Of a DNA stretch of 64,000 nucleotides, positions 44,737-58,408 are shown in pieces (position 1 is the stretch's first letter; every line of letters begins with the position of its first letter). Under the pieces are notes generated by a model. That model saw only the letters and a list, made by a program, of their open reading frames with translations, was not told the origin of the DNA and searched no databases. The position numbers and the translations under genes were made by a program. Source of the stretch: Parvularia atlantis (lineage: Eukaryota; Opisthokonta; Rotosphaerida); assembly GCA_943704415.1 (NCBI GenBank), contig CALSCO010000975.1, positions 1 through 64,000 of the forward strand, given 5' to 3'.

Positions 44737-47700
44737 ATGGCCACGTCGAAGGGCACGTGACCGTTGGGTCGAGCTACGCGCTAACGGCACACGCGCCACG
44801 CGCGCGCCCCGCCAGGCCCGCCCGACGCGCCGGCGTCGCCGCGGGCGCCCACGTTCGTCGCGCGGTTTCAGACGACCAAGCACTCGTGGAAGGGCAAGTA
44901 CAAGCGCATCCTGTCGATCGGCGACGACCGGTGCGGGTGTGTTTCGCAGGCGCTAGGGCGCTGACGGCGGCCGGGCGCGCGGCGGCGCAGCGTTGTGACG
45001 GTCAACCCGGGCACGTGGGAGATCACCAACACGTGGGCGTACAGCGAGGAGTTTGTCGACATTGCGCCCTCGCCCAAGGGCCCGCTCGAGTTCACAATCA
45101 CCCTGCGCAAGAAGAACAGCACCAAGACTGAGACGCTCACGTTCTCGGCCGTGCACCGCGCCGAGCTGCTCACGTTCGTGCAGGTGCGCGCCCGCGCGTG
45201 CGTCCCGCATCCGTGGCCCCGCGCTCACACGGCCTTCCGCCGCGCGTGCGCAGAAGTACCGCCCGTTCTTCGTCACCGACGCCAAGGCGCTCGGCGCGTC
45301 GGACGCGTACCCGGCGCGCAAGCTCGGCTGGAACGGCACGACCAAGCCGACGGCGCTCGTGCCCTCGTTCGCCTCGATCGACCAGGTCGGCCGCGAGGGG
45401 CAGGTGATCGCTTCGTACGGGTACAAGGACATCGAGCGCATCGACACGCTCGAGTCGCCCGGCGGCTTTATCGTGTACTGTGCGTGCACGCCCCGCTCTG
45501 CCGCGCATCTCGCACACGCCGACGCCCGCCTGCACGCGCACGCAGACGGCGGCTTTGGGCGCATGCACCTGTTCTCGATGGAGAACCGCGACATCTTCCT
45601 GCACAAGGCCAAGCAGAACGCGCTCACGCACATCGGCGTCACCCTCGCCACTAGCCACAGCAGCATGGGCCGCGACGCGTTCGAGCTGGGCCGCCTGGGC
45701 AAGTACAGCAACGACGAGGACATTACGTCGCTGGCCGAGTTCAAGTGCGGCCAGCTGGCCGTGTCGTGCGATCGTGCTGACGTTGCGCGCAGGGTGCTCA
45801 AGGCCACCTTGCGCAGCCCCACACCGGTCATGCGCACGCTCTGCCTGACCGAGACGTGCATCGCCGAGCGCGACCCGGCGTCGTACGGTGCGGCGCCGTC
45901 GGCGCGCGCTCCAGCCCGGGCAGCGTCTGATCGCGCGCGCAGCCATCGTCACCATCCGCTCGCTCAGCGACGTGTTTGCGCTCGTGCGCTACGCAGACGA
46001 CGCGCAAAAGTTCGGCATCGAGTACAAGGTGCGCGCAGCGGCGAGCGCGGTGCGCAGGGCCTGACTTGCGGCGCACAGTCGGGCGTCATCAGGCGATACA
46101 CGACGACTGAGCGCGACCCGCTACTGGCCTCGCTGATGGACGGTGTGCGCGCGTCGGGCAATCGGTGTGCAGGCGCGTTCATGCGCCGTGCACACGCTGC
46201 TGACGGCGCGGGGTGTGCGCGCGCAGCGACGTCTGCATCAAGCGCACCGAGACGGGCATCTTTGACCGCGTACGTGCGCACAGCTGTTGCGCTGCTGGGC
46301 GCCGCGTGACGCGCGCACCTGCTCGCGCACGCACGCAGGTCGGCCCGTGGAACGTACCCGTGGAGGAGGAGATCCAGCTGATGTACCTCAAGTCGGTGGG
46401 CTCGCACGACCCGTCGATCGGCATCCCGTTCGACCTCATGGTCTCGCGGTGCGCACGCTGTCCGTGCGCGGCGCGCAGCTGCGGACTGACGCGCGCACGG
46501 GCGCCACAGCTTCAACGTCAACGTGGACTACAGCGGCCTCAACCTCAAGACCGTACTTGACTCGAAGGAGCTCGAGCTCGTGCACAGCGCAATCAACGGT
46601 GCGCCTCTGCTCTTTCATGGTGCGCCACGCACTCTCACACCCATGTGCGCGCAGCCGTGCTCTCGATCGGGCAGCCCACGTTTGAGTCCAGCCCCGCCGC
46701 GGCCGCTGAGCAATTTGAGTGCCTGCGGCGTCTGTTTGCGTCCAAGGCACGCAGCCGCTACCGACGTGCGCTTGGCTGCTGACGCGCCGCGAGCGCAGGT
46801 CGGCTTCGAGGCGTTCACGTCGCTTGAGGGGTGTCGCGCCAAGCTCGGCAAGCGCATCGTCCAGTCGCTGAAGATGAACGACGACGGTACGGGCTCAGGG
46901 CCGCGCCTGTGCACACTGACAGCGCTCGTGCACGCGCGCGCACAGGCGTGATCTACGCAGCTGTCGACACGCTGTGCACGCTCATGCAGCCCATGCACGA
47001 CTACTACGACCTCGCGCAGGAGCAGATGAACAAAAAGTCGCTGCTCGCGTCAAAGGCGTTCCTCAACGGGTGCACGGCGCTGCGGCTTTGAGTGTATCGC
47101 GGTGGCTGACAGCAGTGCGCGCGGCCAGGCTCATGCAGCTCCTGGGGCAGCACGCGCAGCAGGGCACGGGCGCGATCATCATCGCGGGGCTGCTCGACTT
47201 CCTCACGTTTGCACTGTGCGAGCCCTACAGCCAGACGACCGACGGCGAGCAGTTTGACATGCTGCTGGTGTGCTGCGCGCGCGTGGCCATGTCGTGCACA
47301 GGGGTGCTTAAAGGTGCCGACGCCGCGGCAGAACATGGTCGCCGACCTCAACCGCAAGTTCTTCAAGCTGTTCCAGCACCCGTCCATGGCGATCGTCAAG
47401 GGCGCGGGCCTGCTCATGCGCACGCTAATCGAGGAGGGCTCGGAGGAGGTGATGCAGCGGATGCAGGTTCGCGCGTGCTGCTCGCGACATGGCGCGGTGC
47501 ACGCACCGACGGCTCGCGGCCCACGCGCAGAGCATGGCGCTGAGCGAGGGCGCGATCCTCAAGCATCTGTCCACGGCCATCTTCACGCAGTCGACCGACA
47601 ATCGCATGCTGACGCATCGCGAGCTGTCGCGGCAGCTGGTGCGGCGTGTGTGCACGAGGTGCTGGCCGCGCCGGCTCAACGTCTCTGCGCAGATCGACCT

Positions 47701-50700
47701 CTGGACGTCCGACAACCCGAGCGCGGCCGTGCTGCTCAAGCAGATCTTTCCGATGGGCCTGCTCGTAATGCTCGACTCGAAGGACACGCCGCCCGACGAG
47801 GATACGGTCGAGATGGACATGCGCGACAAGAAGGCCGGGTCGCGGCCCAAGAAGCAGTCGCAACTCGAGGTCCGCGTCCCACCCGCGCGCCGGCAGTGCC
47901 GCCTGACCGCGGTCGCGCGCCGGCAGATCCTCGCTTCGCACTGGCGCAACCGCAGCATCCTCCGCTTCGACAACAAGCCCAAGGCGCAGCCGCGGCAGGT
48001 CGTCATCCGGCTCAAGAACAAGCGCGAGCGCACAAAGAGGTACGCGATCACCGGACACGCGTCCACATCGCTCACTGCACGCTGCGCGCAGCAACTGGCT
48101 CATGTTTTACTACCAGGCGCGCCGCGATCACGCGCGCCCGGACCTGATCTGGAACCACAAGACGCGCGAGGAGCTGCGCGACGCGCTCGACGGCGAGTTG
48201 CGCGCGTTCAACATCGACAAGGTGAGCTGCGTGTGCTGCGCGCGTGACAGCTCATGCGCGCGCGCGCGCGCGTCGCAGGACCTCGGCGGCACGATCGACG
48301 TCGCGTGGAACTTTGTCGAGTTCGAGGTCAAATACGAGTCGCTCGCGGAGGAGCTCAAGATCGGCGAGCACTATGTGCGCCTACTGCTCGAGCAGGGTGA
48401 GCGGCCACGCCCTGGGCGGTGGTGGATGCGTTGCTGACGGAGCGTGTGTGCGGCAGGCGTCACGGCGGCGTCGGTGCGGAACGCGCACGAGTTCTTCTAC
48501 GACCTGTACCACCGCTTCCTGCTGGCGACGACGACGTCGATGCGCACGATGTGCCTGCAGGTGCGCCGCGTCGCGTCTCAAGCGTGCACACAGAGACCTC
48601 ACGGCGCGGGCGCGGCAGGCAATGGCGATCGTCTACGGTGCGTACTACAAAACGATCGGGCAGTTCAACGACCTGCGCTACATCGTCAAGATGCTCAACT
48701 CGTCCGGGACGCGGCTCGAGCGCGACCGCCTGCTCGTCTTCCTGGACAAGGTGCGGCCCGTCGCTGCGTGATGCGCCTGTGCGCGCTCACGCCCCGTGCG
48801 CCCGCAGCTGCTGTACTTGCAGGAGAACGCGCGGGACTTTATCTTTGCCAACGGCGTGCGCGTCCTCGTGGACATGCTCACGCTGGCGCACCTGCACGTC
48901 GACCGCGCCGTGACGCCGCTGGCGGTGCGGGGCAGGCATGCCGGCAGGCTGCAGCTAAGCGGGCACGCGCGCGCGCGCGCGCACAGACCAACCTGATCGA
49001 AGCGGGCGACATGAAGCGCGAGAGCGAGAAAGAGGTGCGGCCGCGCGGTGGCAGGTGCGGCGCGGCTCACGTGGCGGCGCTGTAGTGGTACTTCAGCAAC
49101 GCGCAGGGTGAGAAGCAGGGCCCCTTTGGCTTTGACGAGATGGAGCAGTTCTACCAGGCAAAGAAGGTTCGCATGCGTGGCAAGTACGGCGCACGCGACT
49201 GACGGCTCGCGTCCTGCAGATCCAGGCCGACACTAAGTGCTGGGCGCAGGGCATGGACGGGTGGCGCAAGCTGTCGGACGTCGCGCAGCTCAAGTGGGGC
49301 GTGATTGCCAAGGAGCCCGGCGTGCTCAATGAGAGCGAGGTGCGCGAGTGTGTTTGTGGCGCGCGTGCGCGTGCCGCTGACGGGACGTGTAGATCGCCGT
49401 CATCTGCCTCAACATGCTCAACCGCCTGTGCGAGTACTACCCGAGCCGCTCGCCCGACGGCGCCATCATCCGTCCGCTGCCGAAAGTGAAGCGGTGCGCT
49501 TGGTGACGGTGCACGTGCGCTTGGTGTGACCACTGGCGCATTGCGGCAGTTTCCTGTCCGAGCCGACGTGTCTGCCGCACCTCGTCAACCTCTTCCTCAC
49601 GTTTGACCCGGCGCTCGTCGAGCGCGCGGCCGTGCTGCTGACCAATATCATGGAGGATAACCCGGTCATGCCCAAGGTGCGCCGTTGCCCGCTCGCCCGG
49701 GAGCGCGCGGCTGACCGCGCCCCGCAGCTGTTCCTCACGGGCGCGTTCTACTTCCTACTGATGTACCCCGGTGAGCGGGGCGCCCGCTGCGTGTGCGCTC
49801 GTCGCCTGCTGACGGCGCCCGGTGCCAGGCTCGAACGTGCTGCCGCTGGCCAAGCTGCTCGAGCGCACGCACAACAAGCAGGCATTCCGCTCGGAGGAGG
49901 ACGTCGCGCCGGCGCACAACCAGATCGCGCACCGCAGGCACGTCGCCCTCCCGGTGCGCGCAGACTGCGCTGACACCCGCCCGGCAGCATCATTGGCGCG
50001 ATGCTTCCGACGGCGATGGTGTGCTTCCTCGAGAACCACGGTGCCAACAAGTTTGCCGAGACGTTCCTCGGCAACTTTGACACGCCCGAGGCGATTTGGT
50101 CGCACGAGATGCGCCGGTACCTGATCGAGAAGATCTCGGTGCACATCCAGGAGTTCACGCCCCGGTGCGGCTCGTGACGGCGCGCCTCTTGCGGCCGTGC
50201 CTGACGCATAGGCGCGGGCGCAGGCTGCTGTCCAACACGCATGCCCTGTTCCAGTACATCCCGATGCCCAGGGTTATGTACCCGGAGCTGGAGGACGAGC
50301 TCTTCTGCAGCATCTACTACCTGCGCCACCTGTGCGACACGGCGCGGTTCCCGAACTGGCCCATCAAGACGCCGGTGCGGCCGCGCCTACGCGGTTGCAC
50401 ACGCGAGGCTGACGGGGCGTCGTGCGCGCGCAAGATTGAGCTGCTCAAGGACGTCCTGGACGAGTGGAAGCGCGAGGTCGACAAGAAGCCGTCCAGCATG
50501 ACCTACGACGACGCGCTCAAGCTGCTCAACCTGACCAAGGGTGCGTAGCCCGGTGAGCCGTGGGCCGCGTGTGATGCTCGCTGCGCCCGGCAGAGACCGC
50601 GGCGACCGAGCAGAACGTGCGGCGCAACTACTTCAAGCTGGCCAACAAGTACCACCCGGACAAAAACCCCGATGGCCGCGAGATGTTCGAGAGGTGCGCT

Positions 50701-53700
50701 AGGGGCCGGTTGAGGGGGCCTTTATGCGCGGCCGGCTCACCCGTGCACGCGCAGCATCAACAAGGCGTACGAGTTCCTGCTCACGTCGAGCAAGGCGCGG
50801 CACGACGGGCCCGACCCGGCCCGCATCGTGCTGCTGCTCCGCGCCCAGACAATTCTGTTCTCGCGCTACGGCGACGTGCTCAAGCCGTACAAGTACGCCG
50901 GGTACCCGATGCTCATCAAGACGATCGACATGGAGACCAAGGACGAGCGCCTGTTCTCGCGGTGCGCGGCCGCGTGCGACGGGCGGGCCCGGCTGACATG
51001 TGGCCGCCAGCACGCACCCGCTCCTGCCGGCGGCCTCCGAGCTGGCGTACCACACGATCCGCGTGTCGGCGCTAAATGCCGAAGGTTTGCGCGCGTGCGT
51101 GAGCGCGTGCTTCGTTGTGCTGACCGGCCTGCCGCGCGCGCGCGCGCCAGAGCTGCGGCGCGAGGGCGGCCTCGAAGTCGTGTCGCTTTCGTTCAACCGG
51201 TGCGTGGACGTGATCCAGTCCAAGAGCGGCTCCGACGAGGTCGCGGTGCAGGTGCGTGCACGGCGGCTCGTGGGCGTGCTGATGCTGCGCCGCCAAAACA
51301 GGTCGCGACGCACCTGCTGCGCCTGTTTGCGTCCGCGTCCGCGTTCGACAAGTGCCGCGCCAAGCTGTACGAGCAGCCGACGGTCGTCTCGAACGTGTCG
51401 CGCTGCCTGTTCTTCAAGGGCGCGCCCAAGCTCGTGGCCGCGGCGATCGAGTGCGTGATCGAGTTTGCGATCGACAAGCAGCTGCAAGACATGGTGCGCG
51501 CGCGCTCGCGCGGGCCGCCCTTACACCGTGACCGTGACCGTGGCCCTGCGCGCACGCAGCTGCTTGACGCCGGCGTGCTCTGGCATCTGCTGCAGTACCT
51601 GTTCATGTACGACTACACGCTCACCGAAGGCGGCGTGCAGGCGTCGGTCGAGTCGAACCAACAGGAGGCGCGTCACAGGCAGCCCCGCTGAGATGATGGA
51701 CTGACCGACAGACAAACCGCGCGCGTGGCGACAGGTGGCCAACTACAACGCGCACGTCGGCTTCCGCGCCCTGGGCCGCCTCGGCGGCTATTTCAAGCGC
51801 GACGAGCACAGCCCGGTCGAGGTAAGCCGGAGACGCGCGATTGGACGGTTGCTGACACGCGCGCGCGCGTGTGCGTGTGCGTGTGCAGATCCCGCCGTCG
51901 TTCATCCGGCGCGTGACTGGCGCGGATGGGTCCTCGGTCGCGGTTGTGGCCGGCTCGGCACCGATGGCGAATGGCGAGCCCACAGCAGACCAGACGCAGG
52001 AGCTCGTGCGCGCTTGTCCTCCGACCGTGCGACGTTCTGACGTCGCTCGCTGCCGCGCAGGAGTGGAAGGCGAACCGCTTGCTCAATGGCGTCGAGATGG
52101 AGACACCTGTCAACGAGCGCCTGCGCAAAGGCCTGCGCGCGCTGCTCACGCCGTACCTCGAGAAGCAGCTGGCGCGGCGCGACGGCAACGAGGCGCTCAA
52201 GCTCGCGACGAGGTGCGTGGTGACCCCGCGCGCCATGTGGGCTCACGCACGCGTGCACGCACAGCAACTCGGAGACGCCGTACCTGATCTGGAACAACGG
52301 CACGCGCGCCGAGCTCAACGAGCTGATCGAGCGGGCGCAGGAGCGCGCGATGAAGGGCACGCTGCGCGACCAGACGCTCGGCGCCGTGTACGTCTACAGC
52401 GACCTGAAAGACGAGGTGCGGCGCGCGGGCGCATGCCGTGGGCCGCGACGGCTGACGTCACGGCGAACGCGCGCGCGTGCTCACAGCTGATGGTCGGCGA
52501 CATCTACGTGCGCGTCTACAACCTACAGCCGCAGTTCCCGCTCGAAGACTACGACGCGTGCGTGCGTGCGGGTGCCGGCACGCGTGCTCGTGCTGAACGC
52601 CGCTGCGTGCGCAGCTTTGCGATCGCGCTGCTGGGCTACCTGCGGCGAACGGGCGAGGTGCTGCTCAAGGGACTCACGCCCGAGGACGACCCGACGATCG
52701 AGCCGCGACCAAAGACGCTCGAGCGCACGGCGATGGTGCGGGCGTGCAGCCGGTGCGCTGCGCACGTGCTGATCGCGTGGCACAGGTGCTCGAGAGCCTG
52801 CACAACGTCCTCAAGATCCAGCCCGAGACGGCCAAGCACACGGTGAGCGCCGAGTGCGCGATGACGCGTTGTGGTGTCGGCCGACCGCGTGGCGTTGCGC
52901 AGATCCAGCGGTACAAGCTGCTGTTCTACTTCCTGCGCATCACCGACGCGCCCGCGGTGCAGCTGCACGCGCTGCATGTCATCTCAGCGATCACGTCAAA
53001 CAAGGTGCGCGGGTGCTGCGGCCACGAGGGGTACGCGCGAGGCTGAGCAGAGGGTGTGCGCGCTGCAGGATTGCGTGGCGTCGATTGCCGAGTCGGGCGT
53101 GATGGCCAACGTGCTCATCCTGCTCGAGGAACTGCCGTCGGCGCACGAGACTGCGCTGGAGGCGCTTTACGGTGCGTCAACCGTGCGCGTCGGTCTGGCG
53201 CCCCGTGCCTTGACGGTCGCGTGCGATCGCAGCGCTGGCCTCAAACACGAAGATCGTCGCCGAGCTGCTGCTCAAGGGCGCGCTGCTGTACCTGCTGTCC
53301 ATGTTCTGCAACTCGCGCAATCCGGCCGTGCGGCTGGCGACGGCCGGCGTACTGGCCAAGATGGCGTCCGACAAGGTGCGCGCCGCCTGGATGGAAACAC
53401 GCGGCCGGTTGGCTGACGTACGCCGCAGCTCAACGGGCCCCGTGTCATCATCCAGCTGGCCAAGTTCCTGCCGCCGATCTTCATGGATGCGATGCGCGAG
53501 AACGCCGAGGCCAGCGTGCACATGTTTGAGGTTGGTGGGCGACCGTGCAATTATGGCACGCTCGCCGGACTGAATCGGCGCTCGCGCCCGCAGAGCAACC
53601 AGGAAAACCCGGAGCTGGTGTGGGACGACGCGGCACGGCGGCGCGTGCAGACCGAGGTCGTGCGGATGCAGCAGGAGCTGTACAAGGAGCAGTTGACGAA

Positions 53701-54936
53701 CGCCAACGCCAAGCTGGTGCTGCCAGACGGCTTCGAGGTGCGGTGCAGCTCGCCAAAGCAGCAGGTCCTGACCTGCGCGCGCACGCCCAGCCGGTCTACG
53801 GCACGGTCGAGGGCCACCTGATGGTCGGCGGCGTGTTTGTGGCGCTGTTCATCAAGCAGCCGCATTGGGGCCTGCGCAACCCGAAGGACTTTGCCGTCGG
53901 CGTGATTGAGGCGTGGATCGCGGCTGGTGCGTGCTTTGCCGTCGTGCGCTCGGGGCTGAGATCATCGCGCCCGCAGCGTCGCAGCGCAGCGTCAAGGAGG
54001 ACACGGTCAACCAGCTGTCGGAGGCGTTTGTGATGCTGCTGAACGTGCAGGTGCGCTGGTGCTGGCGGCGGCGAAAGCAGCGCAGGCTCACACGCGTGCG
54101 CGGCGCACGCTAGGCCCTTATGGCGCCGTACGTCGCCTCGCTCGGGTACATTGGGCGGATCCTGGGCGTCGTGACGCAGCAGGACCACGACGTGGTGATG
54201 ATCTCAGCCGTGGCGATGCGTGCGTTGCGCGTGGTCGTGTGGCTGCGTCGCCGACGCCTGACGCATTCTGTCGGCAGTGCGCGCGCTGACTGAGCACCAG
54301 CCGTGCGTTGAGGCGATGGCGTCGATCAGCTGCATTGTGCCGATCTTGCACCTGATGAAGGCGACGCCCAAGGCGATCGGCATGGCGGCCGAGACGCTGC
54401 GCAACATCTTTGACAAGAACAACCCCGAGAAGGGTGCGCGGACGTCGCGAGCGCGTGTGGCCACTGCTGACGCGTGCGCAGGCAACATCGTCAAGCAGGC
54501 CCTGGACGCGCAGCTGATCCAGTTCATGCTCGGCCTGCTGGAGAGCGACCTAGGCGGCGTGGACAACCCGGCGGCGGTCAAGGCGCAGCTGGTGAACGCG
54601 CTCAAGGGTGCGCGCACGCGTGGCCCGTCCTCGCCGGGCTCCTCACGCGCACCACAGCGATGGTCAAGGACATGCAGTACGGCGAGTTCGTGCGCAACAT
54701 CCTGGACGAGTCGAACGTGTGGAACGCCTACCGCGACCAGCGGCACGACCTCTTCCTCACGCACGAGACGATCAAGGGCTACCTCACGGGCCCGGTCAGG
54801 TGCGCGTGGTGCTCTGGCGTGCCGTGCGGCCTACCGCTGACGCCTGGTGGGGCGCAGCGCCACGAAAGGCTACCTGACGGCCGGGCCGGCGAACGTGACG
54901 CTGCCCACAGCGCCGCCGCCGATGGACGACGAGTGA
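44737..54936 (+). CDS. DNAJC13: RME-8 / DNAJC13 endosomal J-domain protein
   Basis: RME-8 is a large endosomal co-chaperone that recruits Hsc70 to clathrin/SNX-retromer tubules. It is the largest gene here (10.2 kb, dozens of short introns). Exon 1 is ATG 44737 (MATSKG). The N-terminal PH-like region has [40 protein letters not shown] and [16 protein letters not shown]. Armadillo-like helical stretches follow, then the family's GYF-type IWN repeat region: [20 protein letters not shown] and [15 protein letters not shown]. The J domain near 50600-50790 ([30 protein letters not shown]) keeps HPD. C-terminal helical repeats end [11 protein letters not shown] at 54936. The order of domains matches the animal and plant proteins. 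Upstream start and a few mid-gene joins are by eye. Confidence 0.93.
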
Positions 54937-54984
54937 GGTCCGTGCAGGTGCTGTACAGCTGTTAGCGTTGCTTGCACCTCCCGA

Positions 54985-56023
54985 CTACAAGGCCGGCTCG
55001 ACACGCCAGTGCGGCGACGGCGTCTGCTTGAGCCAGTTGAAGTCCTCCACGCGGTCCCACAGGTTGACCTGCGCGCTCAGGCCGGCGTCCTTGGCCGCGC
55101 GTGGGCGGTGAGCGGCGAGCACGCGGTCGCGGCGCAGTCGTACCTGCAAGTGCTGCTCAAAGCCGTCGTACCACAGCGGGGCCGGCGCCACGGTCATGCC
55201 GTCGCAGTTCTCGATGATCGGGCTGCTGTTGGCGAGCATGCGCACGGTGCAGTCGCGGCTGTCGTGCATGCGGACCTGGCGGCGGCGGGTGAGCCGGTGC
55301 GCGAGCGGGCTGAACGCCGCGTCACCTGATGCGCGGCAAAGACAAAGACGCAGCGCTCGCAGTGCGTCGCGAAGAACGCGCCCGCTAGCGGCCCGAGGCG
55401 CAGCGTGCAGTCGGTCGCGTGCTCAACGTGGGCCGACGCCGCGTGCACGGGCACGTCGATGGTGCAGCCGCCCAGGTGCCGGAACAGCAGATGCTGCCCG
55501 CGCGCCGCTTCTGCGTCGAGCACGACGGCGCGACTGCTCGCGTCCTGCACGCCGTGCGCGGCCGCAGTGTTGGCGACAGGTGGTGCGGGCGCGTGCGCCT
55601 CGCTCGCTGGTGGTGCCGCAGCCGGCGCGGTCGATGTAGCTGCTGCAGCCCCGCGCGACCGGAAAGCGAACTTGCGCGGCCCGGCCAGCTCGGCGCGCCG
55701 CGCCGCCACGGCCGCTTGCACGGTCTTGAGGGTCTGCACACGCACGTGCGTCTGAGCCACGGCGGCAGCATCACGGCGCGCATGCGCGCACACCTCAACA
55801 CACGTGCGCACGTCGTACGGCAGCAGATCGCTCACAGCGGCATTCACGCGCGCCTGCAGCGCCTGCACGCGCTCCGCGGCGGCGGCGAGCGATGCGGCAT
55901 CGCTCGCGGCGGCGAGATCGGCCTCGATCGCTGCGCGCGCGCGTGCCGTGCGCCGTGTCAGGCGGGTGCGACGCGGCTGGCAGCCGCACCGCGCGCCTCC
56001 GCCACGAGTTGCGTGACGCTCAT
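54985..56023 (-). CDS. TBCC: Tubulin-binding cofactor C
   Basis: TBCC is the GTPase-activating component that releases alpha/beta-tubulin heterodimers from the cofactor supercomplex. The start at 56023 (MSVTQLVAEARGAAASRVAP) opens an N-terminal helical spectrin-like region (AAERVQALQARVNAAVSDLL, LKTVQAAVAARRAEL). An Ala/Pro linker follows, then the beta-helical C-CAP/cofactor C domain: LLFRHLGGCTIDVPVHAASA, HVEHATDCTLRLGPLAGAFF, ATHCERCVFVFAAHQ. The catalytic Q-x-R finger reads HQVRMHDSRDCTVRMLANSS, followed by PIIENCDGMTVAPAPLWYDG. The C-terminus VEDFNWLKQTPSPHWRV ends at 54985. The Gln and Arg needed for GAP activity are present. Four exons or so. Confidence 0.92.
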
Positions 56024-56186
56024 GAGGCGGTGCCCCTCCAACGACTGACTGTCACACTTCGTGGCACGGCTGTGCAGGTGGCTGACGCGCGCGTCTCCCG
56101 CTCGCGCCGCAGCCCCGCGCACGCGCCGTACGGACGAGCGCGAGCCCCAGTTCGACGAGCAGCAGCGGTAGCAGCAGCAGGAGACG

Positions 56187-57468
56187 ATGGCGTCAGACCG
56201 CGTGGCCCCCCTCGTCGATAGGGCGACGCTGATCTCGTCCGGCCTGCCCAACCCGGGCCCGTTCGAGCAGCTGCAGAAGGAGTCGCGCGGTGCGGCGTCG
56301 CTCCCTTCCTCCCGTCCTGCGCATGCACACGTGCACATGGGGCGCTCACGGCCGCGCGCAGACGTCTTCGTGACCAACTTCCTCTTTGACGGCGCCAAGT
56401 TTGACCTGTCCAAGATGCTCAGCCCGACGTTCCAGGTCACGCACCGCTTCGTCCTCGGCTCGTCGACGCAGCCGCAGAACTTCAACTACGGCGCGTTTGT
56501 GGCGTCCAACCGGGTGCGTGCGGCCGTGCGGGCACGTGGCCGGTGCGCTCGCTGACCTAGTGGGCGCCGCGAAAGGGGTTCATCATGGGCGAGACCGACG
56601 CCAACTTCAACCTGAACGGGCGCTTCAGCAGCATGGTCACGGAGCACCTCACGTGCAAGGGCATCACGCAGGTGCGCCCGCCCGCCGCTGCGCCGAAGCC
56701 GATGCTCACGCTCGCCGCAGATGAACGCGAACGGCAAGGCGTTCATCGGCGAGGTCGAGTACAGCGCGGGCGACCAGTCGACCAACTTCAAGCTGATCAA
56801 CCCGAACGTGCGCGCGGCTGGCGGGCGGGCGACGGTGGGGTGCACGCTAACGCGGGGCGCATCGCGCGCAGCTGTTTGAGGGCACGGGCGTGTGCACGCT
56901 GAGCTATCTGCAGTCGGTCACGCGCCGGCTCGTGCTCGGCGTCGAGGGGACAGCATCGCTCGGCCCGCAGCGCGCGATCAACTCGAGCCTGGCCTTTGTC
57001 GCGCGGCTGTCGACGGACAACGCGGTCGTCAACGTCAATGCGACGACCAACGGCAACCTGCAGCTATCGTACTACCAAAAGGCGCGCGTGCGCGTGTGGG
57101 TGTGCGCGTGCGCGTCGGCTCGCGGCTGACCACTGCCCGTGCGCAGGTCAACGAGCAGATATCGATCGCGTCCGAGCTCGAGGCCGGCATCAGCAGCCAG
57201 CAGCGCGACTCGATCTTCACCATGGGCACCAAGTTTGACCTGCGCGCGGCGACGCTGCGGGCGCAGGTGCGCCGCGGCTGCAGGCGACACGACCCGCCTG
57301 CGCACGCTGACGACTCGCCCGCTGCCGCTCCAGCTCGACTCGACTGGCAAGGTGGCCGTCGTGCTCGAGGAGAAGGTCAACCCGGCGTTCTCGGTGCTGC
57401 TGTCGGGCGAGCTCGACCACTGGAAGTCGACGTCGCGGTTCGGCGTGGGCTTCAACTTTGGGGCGTGA
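56187..57468 (+). CDS. TOMM40: TOM40 mitochondrial import channel
   Basis: Tom40 is the beta-barrel pore of the outer-membrane translocase. From the ATG at 56187 (MASDRVAPLVDRATLISSGL, PNPGPFEQLQKES) the strands read DVFVTNFLFDGAKFDLSKML, PTFQVTHRFVLGSSTQPQNF, GAFVASN, FIMGETDANFNLNGRFSSMV, KAFIGEVEYSAGDQSTNFKL, TGVCTLSYLQSVTRRLVLGV, QRAINSSLAFVARLSTDNAV, ISIASELEAGISSQQRDSIF and VAVVLEEKVNPAFSVLLSGE. The final strand STSRFGVGFNFGA ends at 57468 and is a good match for the C-terminal beta-signal. The NPGPFE N-terminal helix motif is typical of Tom40 and not of VDAC. Seven or eight exons. Confidence 0.95.
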
Positions 57469-57512
57469 GGCGCACAGGCACAAGAACGTTCTGTTTGTGT
57501 GGCCCGGGCGAC

Positions 57513-58186
57513 GATGGGCGCGCACAGTCAGGCGCGCGAGGATCCGGCGTGGGCGCGGCTGCTCACCGGGCCGACTGAGGCGGTAGGGCGGCGCGCGCAC
57601 GCACGTCCGTGTCACGCTGACCGTGCCGGCCCCAAGCCGAGCGGCGAGCGCGTGCAGTGGGCGCGCAAGCAGCTGCGGGCGGGCGCTGACCTGGCGCGCG
57701 TGGCCGAGCTTGCAGTACGTGCCGCGGCGTGCGCACGCACACACACACACGCTGCTCACGGCCGCCGCGGCGCAGCCACACGCGGACGACGTCACCGAGA
57801 GCACAGAGTGCGTGGATGCGTGTACGCGCGTGGCAATGCCGCTGATCTCGCGACGCAGGATGGACGTGGCGCCGACGCCAACGCAGCGCGACTGGGACGA
57901 CGTGATGCTGGCGGACGCGCGCGCGCCGCACGGCTTCACCGGGTCCGGCGAGTCGTCGCAGTCGCTCTCGCAGCCCGGCCACGGGCAGCTGATGGCCGGC
58001 CTGGCCACGACGCTGCTCGGGAGCGGCCCGGGCGAGCTCGAGGTGGACCTGCGGCGGATGCTCCAAGTGCGTGACCTTGTGCGCCCCTCGACGCGCTCGC
58101 TGACGAGGCCGCGCGCGGACGCGCAGCACAACACGGACTTTACGCTGTCCCAGCCGGCGTGCCAGCCGCGCCAGCCGCTGTGGTGA
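57513..58186 (+). CDS. Hypothetical protein, no family recognised
   Basis: The start at ATG 57513 (MGAHSQAREDPAWARLLTGP) and probable introns lead to SGERVQWARKQLRAGADLAR, then a long exon RVAMPLISRRRMDVAPTPTQ, RDWDDVMLADARAPHGFTGS, GESSQSLSQPGHGQLMAGLA and ELEVDLRRMLQ. The last exon NTDFTLSQPACQPRQPLW ends at 58186. The N-terminal part looks helical and the middle looks disordered, Ser/Gln-rich. Codon third positions are GC-rich as in neighbours, and intron patterns (GTGCGTGACC...CGCGCAG) fit, which supports a real gene. I cannot infer a role. It lies 44 nt downstream of TOM40 on the same strand and converges on ATG12 (40 nt between stops). Confidence 0.55.
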
Positions 58187-58226
58187 GGCGCGCGTGTCTG
58201 TACACTACACAGGGGAAGCGACCCGC

Positions 58227-58335
58227 TCAGCCCCACGCCGGCGTGGTCGAGTAGTTGATGACCAGTTTCCCGTCGATGTTGAAGCACTGCGCGCGGCCGC
58301 GCGAGCTCAGCCCCGCACGCGCACTCGGCTCGTGC

Positions 58336-58408
<73 letters not shown>

